From NCBI GenBank assembly GCA_001970955.1, contig MPUH01000345.1, positions 1 to 63,734 on the forward strand: a stretch of DNA of 63,734 bases, in the 5' to 3' direction. Source of the DNA: Stentor coeruleus (lineage: Eukaryota; Ciliophora; Heterotrichea; Heterotrichida; Stentoridae). Positions 20,601 to 30,048 of this stretch are shown piece after piece; the stretch's first letter is position 1; every line of letters starts with the position of its first letter. The notes beneath the pieces were generated by a model. The model made no database searches and had not been told where the DNA came from. It saw only the letters and a list, made by a program, of their open reading frames with translations. The position numbers were made by a program, and so were the translations under genes.

Positions 20601-23600
20601 ACATGGGTTTATAAGCTTAACTAAAGCTTGGGTTATTGCTGAACTTTGGGATGCAGGTTTTTCATTATCCCAGTTTGCTTTTAGTTCTGTTTGGACAGGG
20701 AACATTTTCAAACTATTTCTAATACGCTTACTTGATCCATTAAATCTTTTATTCCAAGAGTCAATTTGTCTTTCTAGTTCTCGAACATTTGCTTCAAGAC
20801 TTTCTCTTTGGTCAACAGATTTTTTATGCATTGTTATCCTTTGTCTATTGAATTCATGTGTCATATCTCTTGAGATTTGTTCTGATTCTTTAGCTATAGT
20901 CTCGCATTGTTTACGATGGTTATCAAGAAAATCTCTACTTTTCATCATAGATTGTACCAGCATGAGTATAGCAAAAGTGAATATTTTAAAGTACACATTT
21001 TTATACTGTGTTTCTTTAGCTGAGTTGTTTTCATCATAAAGTTTAAAAAGCCCAAATACCCCAAACCAATCATCTTCAGTACTATTATTTTCTTCATTTA
21101 TTACCACATAAGGTATTTGAATTGTTATTTGAAGAACTAAATCAATACTGATTAACTGTAAAAATAAGCCTAATAAGAATGTATAAAATGTGATACCTTT
21201 TTTACCATAATCATTTTTTTCTATAAGTCTCTGAGTCAAACCTGCTTGAGAACTATCAAAGGATTTATCAGAACTTACATAAATAGAGTTTTCTTGGATT
21301 AAAAACACTATACAAAAAAGGCAATAAAGAGATGATAAGACACCTTTACTTTGAGTTATAAACACTAATACTATAAGAACAATAGAAAACCTTGCGAATT
21401 TGTAGAATAAATTCTTTAAATAAAACATTATAGCTCGGAATTTCAATTTAAAACTACTTGCACTAGATAAAGAAGGTTTTTCATTTCTACGTACTTGTGC
21501 TAGAACTTTTTGTAATCCGTCAAGTTGTAATTCTCGCATTGAGAAATGAAAATAGTATATCAAAATCAACAACTGGAATAAAATATTACGGAATATCCAT
21601 TGAGATTCTTCTAAAGTCAATTTGAAGAAAAAGAATTTTTTTGTTTCATCGTTCATATTAACGAAATTATCACCAATGGGTATGAAGATTTTTGATAAAG
21701 TATCAGGGACTTCAAACCATTGTGAGTTTAAGTTGGCTATGATTGTCAAATACTCAATCCAAGTTGATATAATAAGCATATAATTGAGTATGGCTGCACG
21801 GCCGAATTTGTTGAAGAAAGATTGTATGAATACAAAAAGCACATAGAGTATAGAAAAAACGCTGATTCTATAAAAGGCTAAAAGCAAAAGAAACATGGGC
21901 AATAAGGTTTCTACTATGAGTTTGATTAAAGCAAGAACGCTGATGTAGTTGATTTTTTTAGTAAAATACTCTTTAGTTTGCATAAATTCCGGCCTAGTTG
22001 TAAGCTTTCTTACTAGCAGAGGGCTTCTGGCATTAGACCTAGCAAGTTCATGCTCATTATCTTGATTACCAGAATCGCTACGTTCAAGTATTCCTTGATC
22101 AGACTCTTTTATCGACTCCTTCATCGACTCTTTAACCCTAAATTCCCAACCATTATCTTCCTTCTTACACACTTCAGGGATAATAAACTGCAAACAATGT
22201 CTCTCAATAGCCAAAACCATAAACACCACAAGAAACCCATACATCTCAGTCAAAATAGGGGTTTTCTCATTATGATACCCAATAATAAAACATATCGCTT
22301 CAATATAATCATAATAATCCTTATGGACAATTTTTGACCCAACCAAATACCTTGCATAAACCATAAACAACGTAAAAATCGTAAATCCAAACATAATCCT
22401 CCAGTTCTTAGCCCTATATTTCCACTCTTTTTTCTTGATTTTATCAATATTATAGCTTTCTTTCTTGATGTATTTATAAAAAAAATGAGATACCCTAAAC
22501 TGGTAAATCCCCATAAAAAACAAATACCCAAAAGTGGAAAGCGAGAATCTCCAATAAAAGCACATATACCCAACAATAAGAAACACAATATATTCAAAAG
22601 GTCTTGATAAGAAGTTATAGAAAAACACATACAAATAATTATTCCCACCTTGATCATTACCAATAAAGCTCACTGTAAGTTCAGGGTTTTCATCTCTAAA
22701 TCCTTTATCATTATGCTCAGCTGCCCAAGTCATATTAAACCTATGTGCTAAAACACTACAAACCAAAATCATTGTATCAGTAGAAGTCCTACTATAAAGC
22801 TCAGTCTTACCATAAACCCCAAGTCCTATAAGTGAGAATTCTAAATCTTGAGTATCAAAAAAATATCCTAAAAACTGATACAAATACCTACAAGCTATAA
22901 GTATAACATTATAATATTGAAGTAATTTTAAATGCCAAGTTATATGAGCAAAATTCATATTTATAGTCCTTTCAGGGTTAGACAAATGCTTAGTTAAAAT
23001 CCATAATATAAGAACAAGTCTTATTAAGTTAAGTATATTTGCCGCATCAAGATATGTTAATAATAATATCACTGAATATAATAACCATAATTGAAAATGC
23101 AAAAAATACTGATAAGCATATCCAAAAAGTCTAAACAAAGTAGAAGTATATTCAAAAGCTACATCTCGGGTTATATAATTGTTAGCGAATTGCTGAAGTC
23201 CACAACAGAAAACTTGTATCCAAATAAGATAATCGTATTTAATCCCTGCGAATTCTTGTTTTTCATTATTAAGTCCTACAAGTTCCCAAGCTTTATGATG
23301 AACAAAGTAGTCGGGGAAAAAAGGGATGGCTAGACTCCAGGTTTCTTGTAAAAATAATGTTGTTGTTATGTAAATTGAAAGTATTTCCCAACGTTTTTGT
23401 ACTGATTTTACGTTAGCCATGAACATTAGACATATAGTCATCATCCCGGTATGTAAAATGTTTATAGCTGATAGGCCAATTATGAATAAAACTGTTAGGG
23501 ATAGGAGATATGCATGAGAAATAACTTCTGAGACTATTCTTCCATACCAAGTATCAGGTACAGAGTATTCAATATTCTTGATTTTAGGTGATTGTCTGTG

Positions 23601-24623
23601 TAGAAAAGAAAAGAGTAAAACAGTGAAAAGCATAAAGAAATTAATAAAAGATTGAGGTTGAGTCCAGAATATACTTAGATATGAAGAGATGTAAGATAAG
23701 GTGAGTATTGGGACTAGTAGATATTTCATAAGTCTCATTGATACATTGATACTTTTTTCTAAGAGAGTAAAAGCAAACCATATGATTAGGAGCAAACCGG
23801 TAAGACCTGGGTTTAGGTCTACCCAGAGAAAGAGGCAGATTTTACCTAGGAAGTATATGATGTAGATTAAAGCTTTTTCTTTACTGCTAGTTTGTTCAGA
23901 AAATACGTTTTTGTCGATGTGCTTTTGGATTTCAAATTCCTCACGTGACATAGCTGAAAAGATTACTTGCCCCACACACATTATGATGTATTCCCAGGTG
24001 TATTTTTCTAAATAACCCAACCAGTTATGAATGGACTCAGGTGCTAGCGCTAAAAATATCTGCATTGTGGTCAAAACACTTATAACCTTCCCTATAGTCT
24101 TAAAGTCAGGAGAAGAGAAAAAAAGCCCAGCTTCAATTGCCCAGTACAAAATCAATGCATTATACACAATCCCTTGTACCGAGAACTCAGAGCAGCACAT
24201 GATCCATAAAATCACCAATCCTAAGTACTTAACACTTCTCTGATTAACCCATAAAAGCGCATTTATCGGTAAAATCCAACCTAAAATCCCTACAACAAAA
24301 ATGCATATTTCAGGAAGGAAAGTAAAAAGCACTGATTGACTATCATATTCCAAATTCACTCCTAATACATTAAGATAATCTTTATAGTAAGTGTAAATCT
24401 CAGGGAGAAATGATAGATACCCATGAAGTATTGTCAAGAGTTTTAATAAGGATATGACTATACTTGCAATGCAGCTTAATTCGTATAAGAATTTACGACT
24501 TGAGTTAAGAAAAGTGCATGCGATCCACAGGTAAAGGCCTATAAGGGCATATATCCCAGTGGTATATGAGGGTAAGTGCACATATGTCAGAATGAAAATG
24601 ATATTCAGCAATTCCTGGATCAT
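17691..24623 (-). CDS. PIEZO mechanosensitive cation channel
   Basis: The product has 2310 residues, near the usual 2100-2800 for the family, in one uninterrupted frame. Dozens of hydrophobic helices fill the first 1900 residues in the groups of four expected of the PIEZO blade. Family marks are a TVIDWTFTKTGLDIFQWFKFEDI segment (the anchor region), a long extracellular cap before the last helix, the final pore helix near YISIVYLAGRLIR, and a C-terminal LIDILRSPELIKKLTG that matches the conserved RSPE tail. PIEZO trimers open on membrane tension and pass cations. A run of seven nine-residue SPDK/SPDE repeats lies near residues 1410-1470. The gene is intact. Confidence 0.97.
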   Translation of the reverse strand: MIQELLNIIFILTYVHLPSYTTGIYALIGLYLWIACTFLNSSRKFLYELSCIASIVISLLKLLTILHGYLSFLPEIYTYYKDYLNVLGVNLEYDSQSVLFTFLPEICIFVVGILGWILPINALLWVNQRSVKYLGLVILWIMCCSEFSVQGIVYNALILYWAIEAGLFFSSPDFKTIGKVISVLTTMQIFLALAPESIHNWLGYLEKYTWEYIIMCVGQVIFSAMSREEFEIQKHIDKNVFSEQTSSKEKALIYIIYFLGKICLFLWVDLNPGLTGLLLIIWFAFTLLEKSINVSMRLMKYLLVPILTLSYISSYLSIFWTQPQSFINFFMLFTVLLFSFLHRQSPKIKNIEYSVPDTWYGRIVSEVISHAYLLSLTVLFIIGLSAINILHTGMMTICLMFMANVKSVQKRWEILSIYITTTLFLQETWSLAIPFFPDYFVHHKAWELVGLNNEKQEFAGIKYDYLIWIQVFCCGLQQFANNYITRDVAFEYTSTLFRLFGYAYQYFLHFQLWLLYSVILLLTYLDAANILNLIRLVLILWILTKHLSNPERTINMNFAHITWHLKLLQYYNVILIACRYLYQFLGYFFDTQDLEFSLIGLGVYGKTELYSRTSTDTMILVCSVLAHRFNMTWAAEHNDKGFRDENPELTVSFIGNDQGGNNYLYVFFYNFLSRPFEYIVFLIVGYMCFYWRFSLSTFGYLFFMGIYQFRVSHFFYKYIKKESYNIDKIKKKEWKYRAKNWRIMFGFTIFTLFMVYARYLVGSKIVHKDYYDYIEAICFIIGYHNEKTPILTEMYGFLVVFMVLAIERHCLQFIIPEVCKKEDNGWEFRVKESMKESIKESDQGILERSDSGNQDNEHELARSNARSPLLVRKLTTRPEFMQTKEYFTKKINYISVLALIKLIVETLLPMFLLLLAFYRISVFSILYVLFVFIQSFFNKFGRAAILNYMLIISTWIEYLTIIANLNSQWFEVPDTLSKIFIPIGDNFVNMNDETKKFFFFKLTLEESQWIFRNILFQLLILIYYFHFSMRELQLDGLQKVLAQVRRNEKPSLSSASSFKLKFRAIMFYLKNLFYKFARFSIVLIVLVFITQSKGVLSSLYCLFCIVFLIQENSIYVSSDKSFDSSQAGLTQRLIEKNDYGKKGITFYTFLLGLFLQLISIDLVLQITIQIPYVVINEENNSTEDDWFGVFGLFKLYDENNSAKETQYKNVYFKIFTFAILMLVQSMMKSRDFLDNHRKQCETIAKESEQISRDMTHEFNRQRITMHKKSVDQRESLEANVRELERQIDSWNKRFNGSSKRIRNSLKMFPVQTELKANWDNEKPASQSSAITQALVKLINPCLFKSFLSKIRRIVKENSEIEDNEIMLHKSKTVNDKIKAKHDINRPRSLFATYDYDENPLVEEKIENPIQNLSPDNEDTQFSPDKQNIHISPDEQNIHISPDEQNINVSPDKPNIYISPDKEEMQFSPEKDNILINEEIYDVRWSDYHKLICYVFASNTQAIVYFLFFVNHYIYASLESIVFPLSVLGYAMLEFPRPRIQFFRFMLYYAGLIVFVKYALQLEIWRKIDKNFLLDYEDPIRFGFNLAKNTYSDTLLNYVIWDVLVMFSLLCHEYYMLRIGMYYVIETDIETFEEGRSRIEGREHNASDAKDKKSKSFLRRLMPRNTAEKPGKDLYLFTFLMQLIILIYLFICFNSIDGFSQDIYMSIVSNQFQGRMVVSLLIVVILMLYDRYVYLKHTAVTIQSSKGIENDYNTLVRKSKASVDASVEDPQENFKQEEEKEKENLRHMFGMQTIQIDMHGARKQQDEAINHILLVKLILHGTLLIGVHFVIFWYFPGSSNKVYCSSSKNETSCNDFTTNIFLRIFYILYVLYLIFEAQQISFGLPNFTEISFPLMRHIGPYTSSLFKFYRGAPFLFELRTVIDWTFTKTGLDIFQWFKFEDIQANLFTNQCTQKSISYREKGAHVLIMEKCIYGACALVIMLLIILLPLMIFSTMNPIVEMNKVTSVSMSVKILIGNRSYRLYSLSTADTINDVDEATFNSRTFNSSSELRAEDWKIMQQINMPDSADSNWDISGPSKKDFKNSLLKVINYTDDEMPSFDLVLEYKFTRKYPLKTPVVSKENLYPLNQTHALLLYNRIFENTNENLTLSRVVYKVLRLPSAGDQIQIYEYKKDDYRRDLVLELGEDDIGKYWKVMTKSIHDGDVGLRFYVISDTFSPMTFNFSIITFYISIVYLAGRLIRVITYGSGMNCVMTDMKNAATLNTLCVAVYVSRMIGKISKEQEFYFELIDILRSPELIKKLTGSSSIKVKQD
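20218..20400 (-). repeat. 27-base repeats inside PIEZO
   Basis: Seven units with an exact 27-base period encode a nine-residue motif of the form SPD(K/E)xxIxI on the minus strand. The frame is kept. The region is hydrophilic and lies between blade helices, in a likely cytoplasmic loop, and the Ser-Pro pairs could be phosphorylated. Confidence 0.95.
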
Positions 24624-25063
24624 TTTATAAGAGATGGAAGAATGGATAAAAAAAGATAGTGGATGGGTGTAAAAGTAATAAATTAAGGTTTATATGGATT
24701 ATAATAGGAATGAAGGTATAGGTTTGAGTTAATGAAGATTTTTTGATATGAAGGATTTGATGATTTGTATTAAGGAGGTATGGATAAGATAGGAAGATGG
24801 GAAGATGAGAAGTGGTTATTATAGAAAGAGGATGATAGATTTTAGAATGAAATGCTTTCTTTTATTATTATAATAATTTTTTTTTTGGTATAAACTTATT
24901 ATCTCTCCATATAATAATGTTAAGCTTTATTTGATATATTTTGATAGGAAAGTATAAGATATGTGGAGGTGAAATTTTATTGTAAATTTTTCCTTATGAG
25001 GTTTATGGTCTTATGTGTGATATAGAAGCTTTTATTGTTTTATAATTATAATAAAATGTATTT
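24624..25063. other. 5' flank of PIEZO
   Basis: No gene is seen. The plus strand is G/A/T-rich with few C up to about 24850, so the PIEZO coding strand is C-rich and G-poor there, the usual promoter-side pattern. Confidence 0.6.
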
Positions 25064-25486
25064 ATGGGAGCTGAATCTGTGTATAAAATTATTCCTAAAG
25101 AATATTTGTCACTACTTAGACCTAAAATGTATAATCAAAATATCTTACTGATGCTCCTCTGTTGTAATATATAAATACCCATACTATAACTCATATTATA
25201 TATCACAAGATATAATAAAAGACCCACTTAATAATAAAAATTATAGATAAGTTCCTGGGTATTTAGAGAAAATAAAAAATGATTTAATGAAGAATGTATA
25301 ATATTAAGACAATTAAAAGAAGAGTAGCAGGATGAAGAGGAGAAAAAGAAGTATTTGATAGACACTGAGGAAATTGTAGTGTTAAAGGAAGGGTTAAATA
25401 AGAAATTTGATGTAATGAATAAAGAATATCAGATAATTACTCATATAAAGAATCCAAATACATTTCAGATCTTAACCACAAGATAA
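25064..25486 (+). pseudogene. Enkurin relic
   Basis: The relic opens with an ATG and ESVYKIIPKEY, matching the N-terminal E-S-I-Y-N-L-I-P motif of enkurin. Further on, VPGYLEKIKNDL matches the conserved VPxYL motif, and the end, IDTEEIVVLKEGLNKKFDV followed by an ITHIKNPNTFQI-type strand, fits the C-terminal enkurin domain. Enkurin is a calmodulin-binding protein of motile cilia. A TAA precedes VPGYL, a TAG lies in KEE-QDEEE, and a shift of one base is needed between NDLMK and ECIILRQ; the middle part is also broken. The order of motifs is right, so this is a dead full-length copy. No tiny introns repair it. Confidence 0.75.
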
Positions 25487-25570
25487 AACATAAATAAACC
25501 AAATATCAAAAATACTCAAATTATTTACTCCCAAATCTTTTAAGGAATCCTAAATTATTCTGTAAAAAAG

Positions 25571-26245
25571 TTATTCTGAAGATTTTTTCTTTTTCTTCAA
25601 ATTCTCGCTTGGTTCTGAGTCTGTCCCACTATTAGAAGACGGGGACTTTGGTTCTAATTTAAAATTACTTTTTTTAGACTTTTTACTTTTCTCAGGTTCT
25701 TCATTTCTTGGGGTCTTTTTAGGTAATATCTCAACTACCTTAGTTTTTTCTGTTTCATTTTCTTTAGATTTTTCATCCCATATTTCACGTTCGGTGCTAT
25801 CTAAATTTGCCCATTGCTTCGATACTAATAATAATATCTCATCAACTTGTAAGTTTTTATAATCTAGTCTAGATTTGATTTCTTGTGATTTACACTTTAA
25901 AAACAAATGATATCCAGAATTTTGCTTGTTAGTGTATTTTCTACGTTTTTTCGAACTTTTTTTCTTCTCCTCTACTTTTTCTACCTTCTCGTTTTTCTCT
26001 ACTTTCTCAGTTTTCTCAACCTTTTTCTCCACTTTTTCAATCTTTTTCTCGCTTTTCTCTATCATTTTTTCCGTTCTCTCGTTTTTCTTATCATTTTCCC
26101 CGATTTTGACCCCTTTACTCACTGAGTCCCTACTTAGTATTTCTTCCCTTCTTACATATCCACTAATAAGCTCTGAAGCTTCATTACAAAACATCGACGC
26201 TAGTTTTAAAATTTCAATCATAAGTTTTTTCGAGTTCCCCTCCAT
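25571..26245 (-). CDS. HMG-box protein
   Basis: The product has 224 residues. Residues about 108-165 form an HMG box: NSGYHLFLKCKS, then a middle helix with EILLLVSKQWANLD and ending TEREIWDEKSKEN, the typical W-x-x-L and aromatic core positions. The box bends DNA in this family. Before it lies a lysine/glutamate run with many EKVEKxEKxEK units, and after it a long K/S/E-rich tail that ends in KKKKKSSE. It resembles small chromatin HMGB proteins, but the N-terminal 70 residues are not recognised. A role in chromatin is inferred. Confidence 0.9.
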   Translation of the reverse strand: MEGNSKKLMIEILKLASMFCNEASELISGYVRREEILSRDSVSKGVKIGENDKKNERTEKMIEKSEKKIEKVEKKVEKTEKVEKNEKVEKVEEKKKSSKKRRKYTNKQNSGYHLFLKCKSQEIKSRLDYKNLQVDEILLLVSKQWANLDSTEREIWDEKSKENETEKTKVVEILPKKTPRNEEPEKSKKSKKSNFKLEPKSPSSNSGTDSEPSENLKKKKKSSE

Positions 26246-26957
26246 TTATCTAATCCAAATTAGCTTAATTTTTATATATACTAATCTTTAATTTTAAGCA
26301 GTAAAATTGAGAATATCAATGCGATACAAATAAAAAAAGAAGAACTGAACATCAAATACTGAAATTAAAAAGAAAAGGTAAAATCTCAAAAGAATTGGTA
26401 TAACAAATATTCATATAGAAATTGTGTTGGAATATATGCTGATTGGTTTTGCTAAGATGATGCTTAATGTTGAGATTATAGCAAGTTAAGCATATGAGTT
26501 TAAGAGTTTTAATGTATATTGTGAGGAAAGATATGATAAGTTGGTTATTGTGTAGCAAAAAGTCATACCTGAAAGGACTATGTTTATTAAACTGTCGGTA
26601 ATATAGTTTTCTGATAGGTAAAGATATGAAGGAAGATTCAATGGAAAATCATTTGCAAGAAAACACTAGATTTTATCAACAAAATCTAATTTGTGTTTCG
26701 ACAAAATAAAATTTAAAATTAATCATTTCTATATAGTTTACGACTAAAAACTGTAATTGATAAAGTAAAAGCCATTAAAAGCATTATAAGCTCATGAAAA
26801 CACTCTTCCCAACTAGAAAAATTCAATCTCTTAATCCAAAAACCCAACTACCATAATCCACCTACACAAAATAACCCTCAACCAAAAAAGCAATTAAAAA
26901 TCCTATAAAAATCACCAAAAATCCTAAAAAGCCTATCTTCACACTTTACTAACCTAA
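26246..26957. other. Spacer between two minus genes
   Basis: No gene is seen. The plus strand is purine-rich to about 26620, the 5' flank of the HMG gene on its coding strand, and A/C-rich from about 26770, the 3' flank of the Kelch gene. A 68-codon minus-strand ORF here has random composition and was not accepted. Confidence 0.6.
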
Positions 26958-28454
26958 TTAAAGCTTAAAGCATTTGACTACCTCCAAAGCTGGTTCAGTA
27001 TCCAATCTCCATAACGCTTGCTCATCATACCTAGCAAAATAAATTTTCTTATCCTGCACAACTGGAGAAAAAGGACACCACCAGCATCCAAATGGTATAT
27101 TCTTAAGTGTTTTACAATCATTTCTCTCTAAATTAACTTCATACATCTTATCTTTTTGTAATATAATAATTTTTTTTTGTAAAGCAATCGACATAGTAAA
27201 ATTATCTCTTCCCTCAATCTGTATGCCTAAATTATGAAATTTTTCTGTTTTTAATTCAAAATATTCAATTTGTTTTGATGATGTATCGCCTATAAGATAT
27301 ACTTTACCATTATGATGACTTGCAACTATCCCACTACGAGAATTTGCCATTTCATCTAAACTAGTCCATTCTCCAGTTACAAGGTTGAGCTTTTCACAGC
27401 TTTTTATTGGGATTTTGTTTTTATGCCCACCGAAAACATAGACTGTATAGTTAGAATAAATGACTGCTGGGTATGTTCGAGCTTCAATCATATCTTTGAG
27501 TTTGATAACTTTGTTTTCATAAAGACTGATTTCATAAGAATCTTTAGATGACTCAGGCTTTTCTTGACCTCCACAATAAACCAACCTCCCTGTGCCTACA
27601 GTACACCATGCGCCTCCATCTTTGAGTTTGATGAGTTCACCAAGAACAACCCTGTTTTTCTGTGTACTCCCAGCATCAAAATACACAACTTCCTTGCTTT
27701 TAGGCTTGACAAAATATATAGTATTCGTGCTTTTCAAAGGATCCTTCACAACTTTCAACACCGCCAACTGAGCCAAAGCTTGTATCACCGGTTCTTCATT
27801 TACTTCTCCTATAAGAAACCTAAGATCTTTAGCTGCTAAACTTACAGTTTCTGCTGTACAGTTCTCAACAATCCTATCAGCCCAATCTTTTTCCCCATTA
27901 ACCCCATTAGGTGCAAATTTTTTCGTTTCTAATAATCCAACAATTCCTTCAATATGAACTTTAATTTTCTGAGCTTTATCCATAGCTTCTAATATAACTT
28001 TATCTATAACTTCAATAATCCTTTTTTTTGCAGCATTTGCTTCATTAATAAAGTTGTTTATTGTATCTAAATTACTTCTTGCGCTTGAAACTAGTTCTTC
28101 AACGATTTTCTTTTTTTCTAAGAATTTTCTCATATCATCTGGGGATTCTGTTAGTAAATCAGTTGCCATTGGTTCAATGCTGTGAGGTATTGATGGACTA
28201 TTGGCTAAATGAGAAATAAGACAATTATGACAAAGACGGGTTTTTGTGTCATTACAGAGACAAAGAATTTCCATGACCATATTACAAGATGCACATGAAG
28301 GGGGCTTTTTTTGAGAAAGGTCGTTTATGATATGCCTCACACCTCTTTCGCGGATATGCTTGTCGAGGCAAGAAAGGCAGAAATTCTGTTCAGAGTCTTT
28401 GCATGAGCATTTTGCCCGTGCTGGGTCTTGGCATAAAGAGCAGAGTTGGTCCAT
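26958..28454 (-). CDS. B-box / Kelch-repeat protein
   Basis: The product has 498 residues. Residues about 1-95 hold two Cys/His clusters of B-box type (CSLCQDPARAKCSC, CLSCLDKHIRE, CASCNMVMEILCLC, CHNCLISHL) that should bind zinc. A helical coiled coil follows (about 105-235). Residues about 250-495 form Kelch-type repeats, visible as YSNYTVYVFGGHKNK and HHNGKVYLIGD strands. The layout recalls TRIM-like proteins but there is no RING finger, so ubiquitin-ligase activity is not supported. It is more likely a scaffold that binds partners through the propeller. Confidence 0.85.
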   Translation of the reverse strand: MDQLCSLCQDPARAKCSCKDSEQNFCLSCLDKHIRERGVRHIINDLSQKKPPSCASCNMVMEILCLCNDTKTRLCHNCLISHLANSPSIPHSIEPMATDLLTESPDDMRKFLEKKKIVEELVSSARSNLDTINNFINEANAAKKRIIEVIDKVILEAMDKAQKIKVHIEGIVGLLETKKFAPNGVNGEKDWADRIVENCTAETVSLAAKDLRFLIGEVNEEPVIQALAQLAVLKVVKDPLKSTNTIYFVKPKSKEVVYFDAGSTQKNRVVLGELIKLKDGGAWCTVGTGRLVYCGGQEKPESSKDSYEISLYENKVIKLKDMIEARTYPAVIYSNYTVYVFGGHKNKIPIKSCEKLNLVTGEWTSLDEMANSRSGIVASHHNGKVYLIGDTSSKQIEYFELKTEKFHNLGIQIEGRDNFTMSIALQKKIIILQKDKMYEVNLERNDCKTLKNIPFGCWWCPFSPVVQDKKIYFARYDEQALWRLDTEPALEVVKCFKL

Positions 28455-28888
28455 GTTATAAATTATTAAATAGAGTTTAATTAATTGTGTTATTATAGAA
28501 AATGGTTTAAGGGGGAAATTAGATGTTTTTTATTGGGATTTGATGTGTTTATGTTTGGATTTTTGTTGTTTTGGTATTTTGAGTTAGAATGTATGATTTT
28601 TGGATTTTTTGTTATGAAAATTATGGTGATTTATCAGTATAATTTATAATTTAAAAGCAATATTTTAATAGATCGTTATAAGCTTGAATATAGACAATAT
28701 TGTATCAAAATCAATTCAAGTAAAGTTTAGTAAATAATTATCTATATTTCATTTCAACTAAAAATAACAATTATATAAACAAATCATAAAACCAAATATT
28801 TAAAATACTAAAATCTACAACAACAATCAATATCTAACCCATACAAAAATCTATATTTTTCAACAAAATCTTAATATCTAACTACAAC
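28455..28888. other. Spacer between two minus genes
   Basis: No gene is seen. The plus strand is G/T-rich to about 28620, the 5' flank of the Kelch gene, then A/C-rich to 28888, the 3' flank of the DHHC gene. Confidence 0.6.
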
Positions 28889-29873
28889 CTAAAGTTTAGG
28901 AGGTGAATTTCTGTTCGGTCTTATAAACGAAATATCAGTCTCTACATCAGACCCTCCTCTACGTGCTGCAATTGGACTTTCTGACCTCCTTTCAGCTGGC
29001 CAAATATCATTTTTATTTAAAACATTCATTGGTTTAATTGAATTTTCCCTATTAGCCTCAGATTCAACATTAACATCACTTTCAGAAATCTGACTTTCTA
29101 CTATAGGCCAAATAATCCCATCTCCACTTGGTTTACCTGATCTTCCATACATAGGAATCCACCATATCCAAGGATTTTTACCAAAAACCTGTGTAAAATT
29201 TCTATACAAACTTAGGCTATAACAATAATTGTAATTGTTTTCTAAAAATTCTATTGTTGTTGAGTTTTTGATAACTAAATTGATATGATAAGTTGTGAAT
29301 TTAGTTAATACAATACAAAACATTAGTAAAGTCAAACCTAAGATTATATTTTTAGCTTCAGTGTAGTTTACAGAGTGTGTTTGAATTAATAGTAAAAAAG
29401 AATTATAAGCGGTATTCAAAAAGTGATATAGTACAAAATACCCGGTAATTAGAGCGTAGAAAAGCATTAGCATGAAAAACTTACGGTTGTAAAAGCCAAT
29501 ACAGTTGTTTATCCATGCTGTTTAGATTTTACGACAATGATGATCCATGTTCAAAACGCATCTGTTGCAAATAGAGCAATGATGACACCGATCTGGCTTG
29601 AAAACATGACATAAAAGGCAGTATCTTTTTCTCTTATGTTCTGAATCGCCCATATAAAAACCCCAGTAAGGTGGAACAACCCCAGGTTCCGATATACTAG
29701 AGTGAACAAAACTCCAAACAAGCAACCCAAATAAAATATTGAAAACAACTAGTGTTGCATAGTCTAAATATCATTTACTGTGTTGACCTTGCATATAATT
29801 CCAATAGACAAGGACAATAAAAGCTGATGCAATCAAGACAAAAACCCCTCCAAGAGCTTTTTTGTTAAGCATT
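28889..29873 (-). CDS. DHHC protein S-acyltransferase
   Basis: Four exons joined by three tiny introns give 312 residues. The exons are 29873-29841, 29824-29779, 29763-29533 and 29517-28889. The cysteine-rich core reads through the third splice: CxxC and CHHC groups, then NMDHHCPWINNCIG, the hallmark of this family, with the DHHC Cys as acyl carrier. Two helices precede it, two follow it (about 115-145 and 160-180), and a TTIE motif (TTxE) lies after the last one. The enzyme attaches palmitate to cysteines of membrane proteins. The last 90 residues are hydrophilic. Without the introns the frame stops three times, so splicing is strongly supported. Confidence 0.95.
29518..29532 (-). other. 15-base intron, DHHC gene
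   Basis: The intron GTAAAATCTAAACAG interrupts the codon after DHHC. Its removal creates the conserved Pro-Trp that always follows this motif. Confidence 0.97.
29764..29778 (-). other. 15-base intron, DHHC gene
   Basis: The intron GTAAATGATATTTAG carries a TGA stop in frame. Its removal makes the first two helices continuous. Confidence 0.9.
29825..29840 (-). other. 16-base intron, DHHC gene
   Basis: The intron GTCTTGATTGCATCAG contains an in-frame TGA relative to the downstream exon. Its removal joins an initiating exon to a hydrophobic first helix. It is the only 16-base and only non-GTA intron found here. Confidence 0.8.
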
Positions 29874-30048
29874 TAAATATTATAAAAATACAACTTCTAA
29901 CCCTATAAAACAATAAACAGCCGCATTATAATAAAAAAACTATTAAAACATAATCTTTATTACAAAAAACCTTTACCTAAACATAAAAATCTTATCTTTT
30001 ATATAAGAAACATGATTTTATTATATAATTTTTTTGCTTATAAAATAA

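Noticed and set aside
20503-21039. Plus-strand ORF of 178 codons inside PIEZO
   Set aside because: It is the antisense shadow of the PIEZO coding frame.
22250-22663. Minus-strand hydrophobic ORF of 137 codons in PIEZO
   Set aside because: It is another frame of the same strand as PIEZO, whose own frame is clearly conserved.
26352-26558. Minus-strand ORF of 68 codons
   Set aside because: Its I/N/L/F-rich composition looks random and it sits in a flank with no other coding signal.
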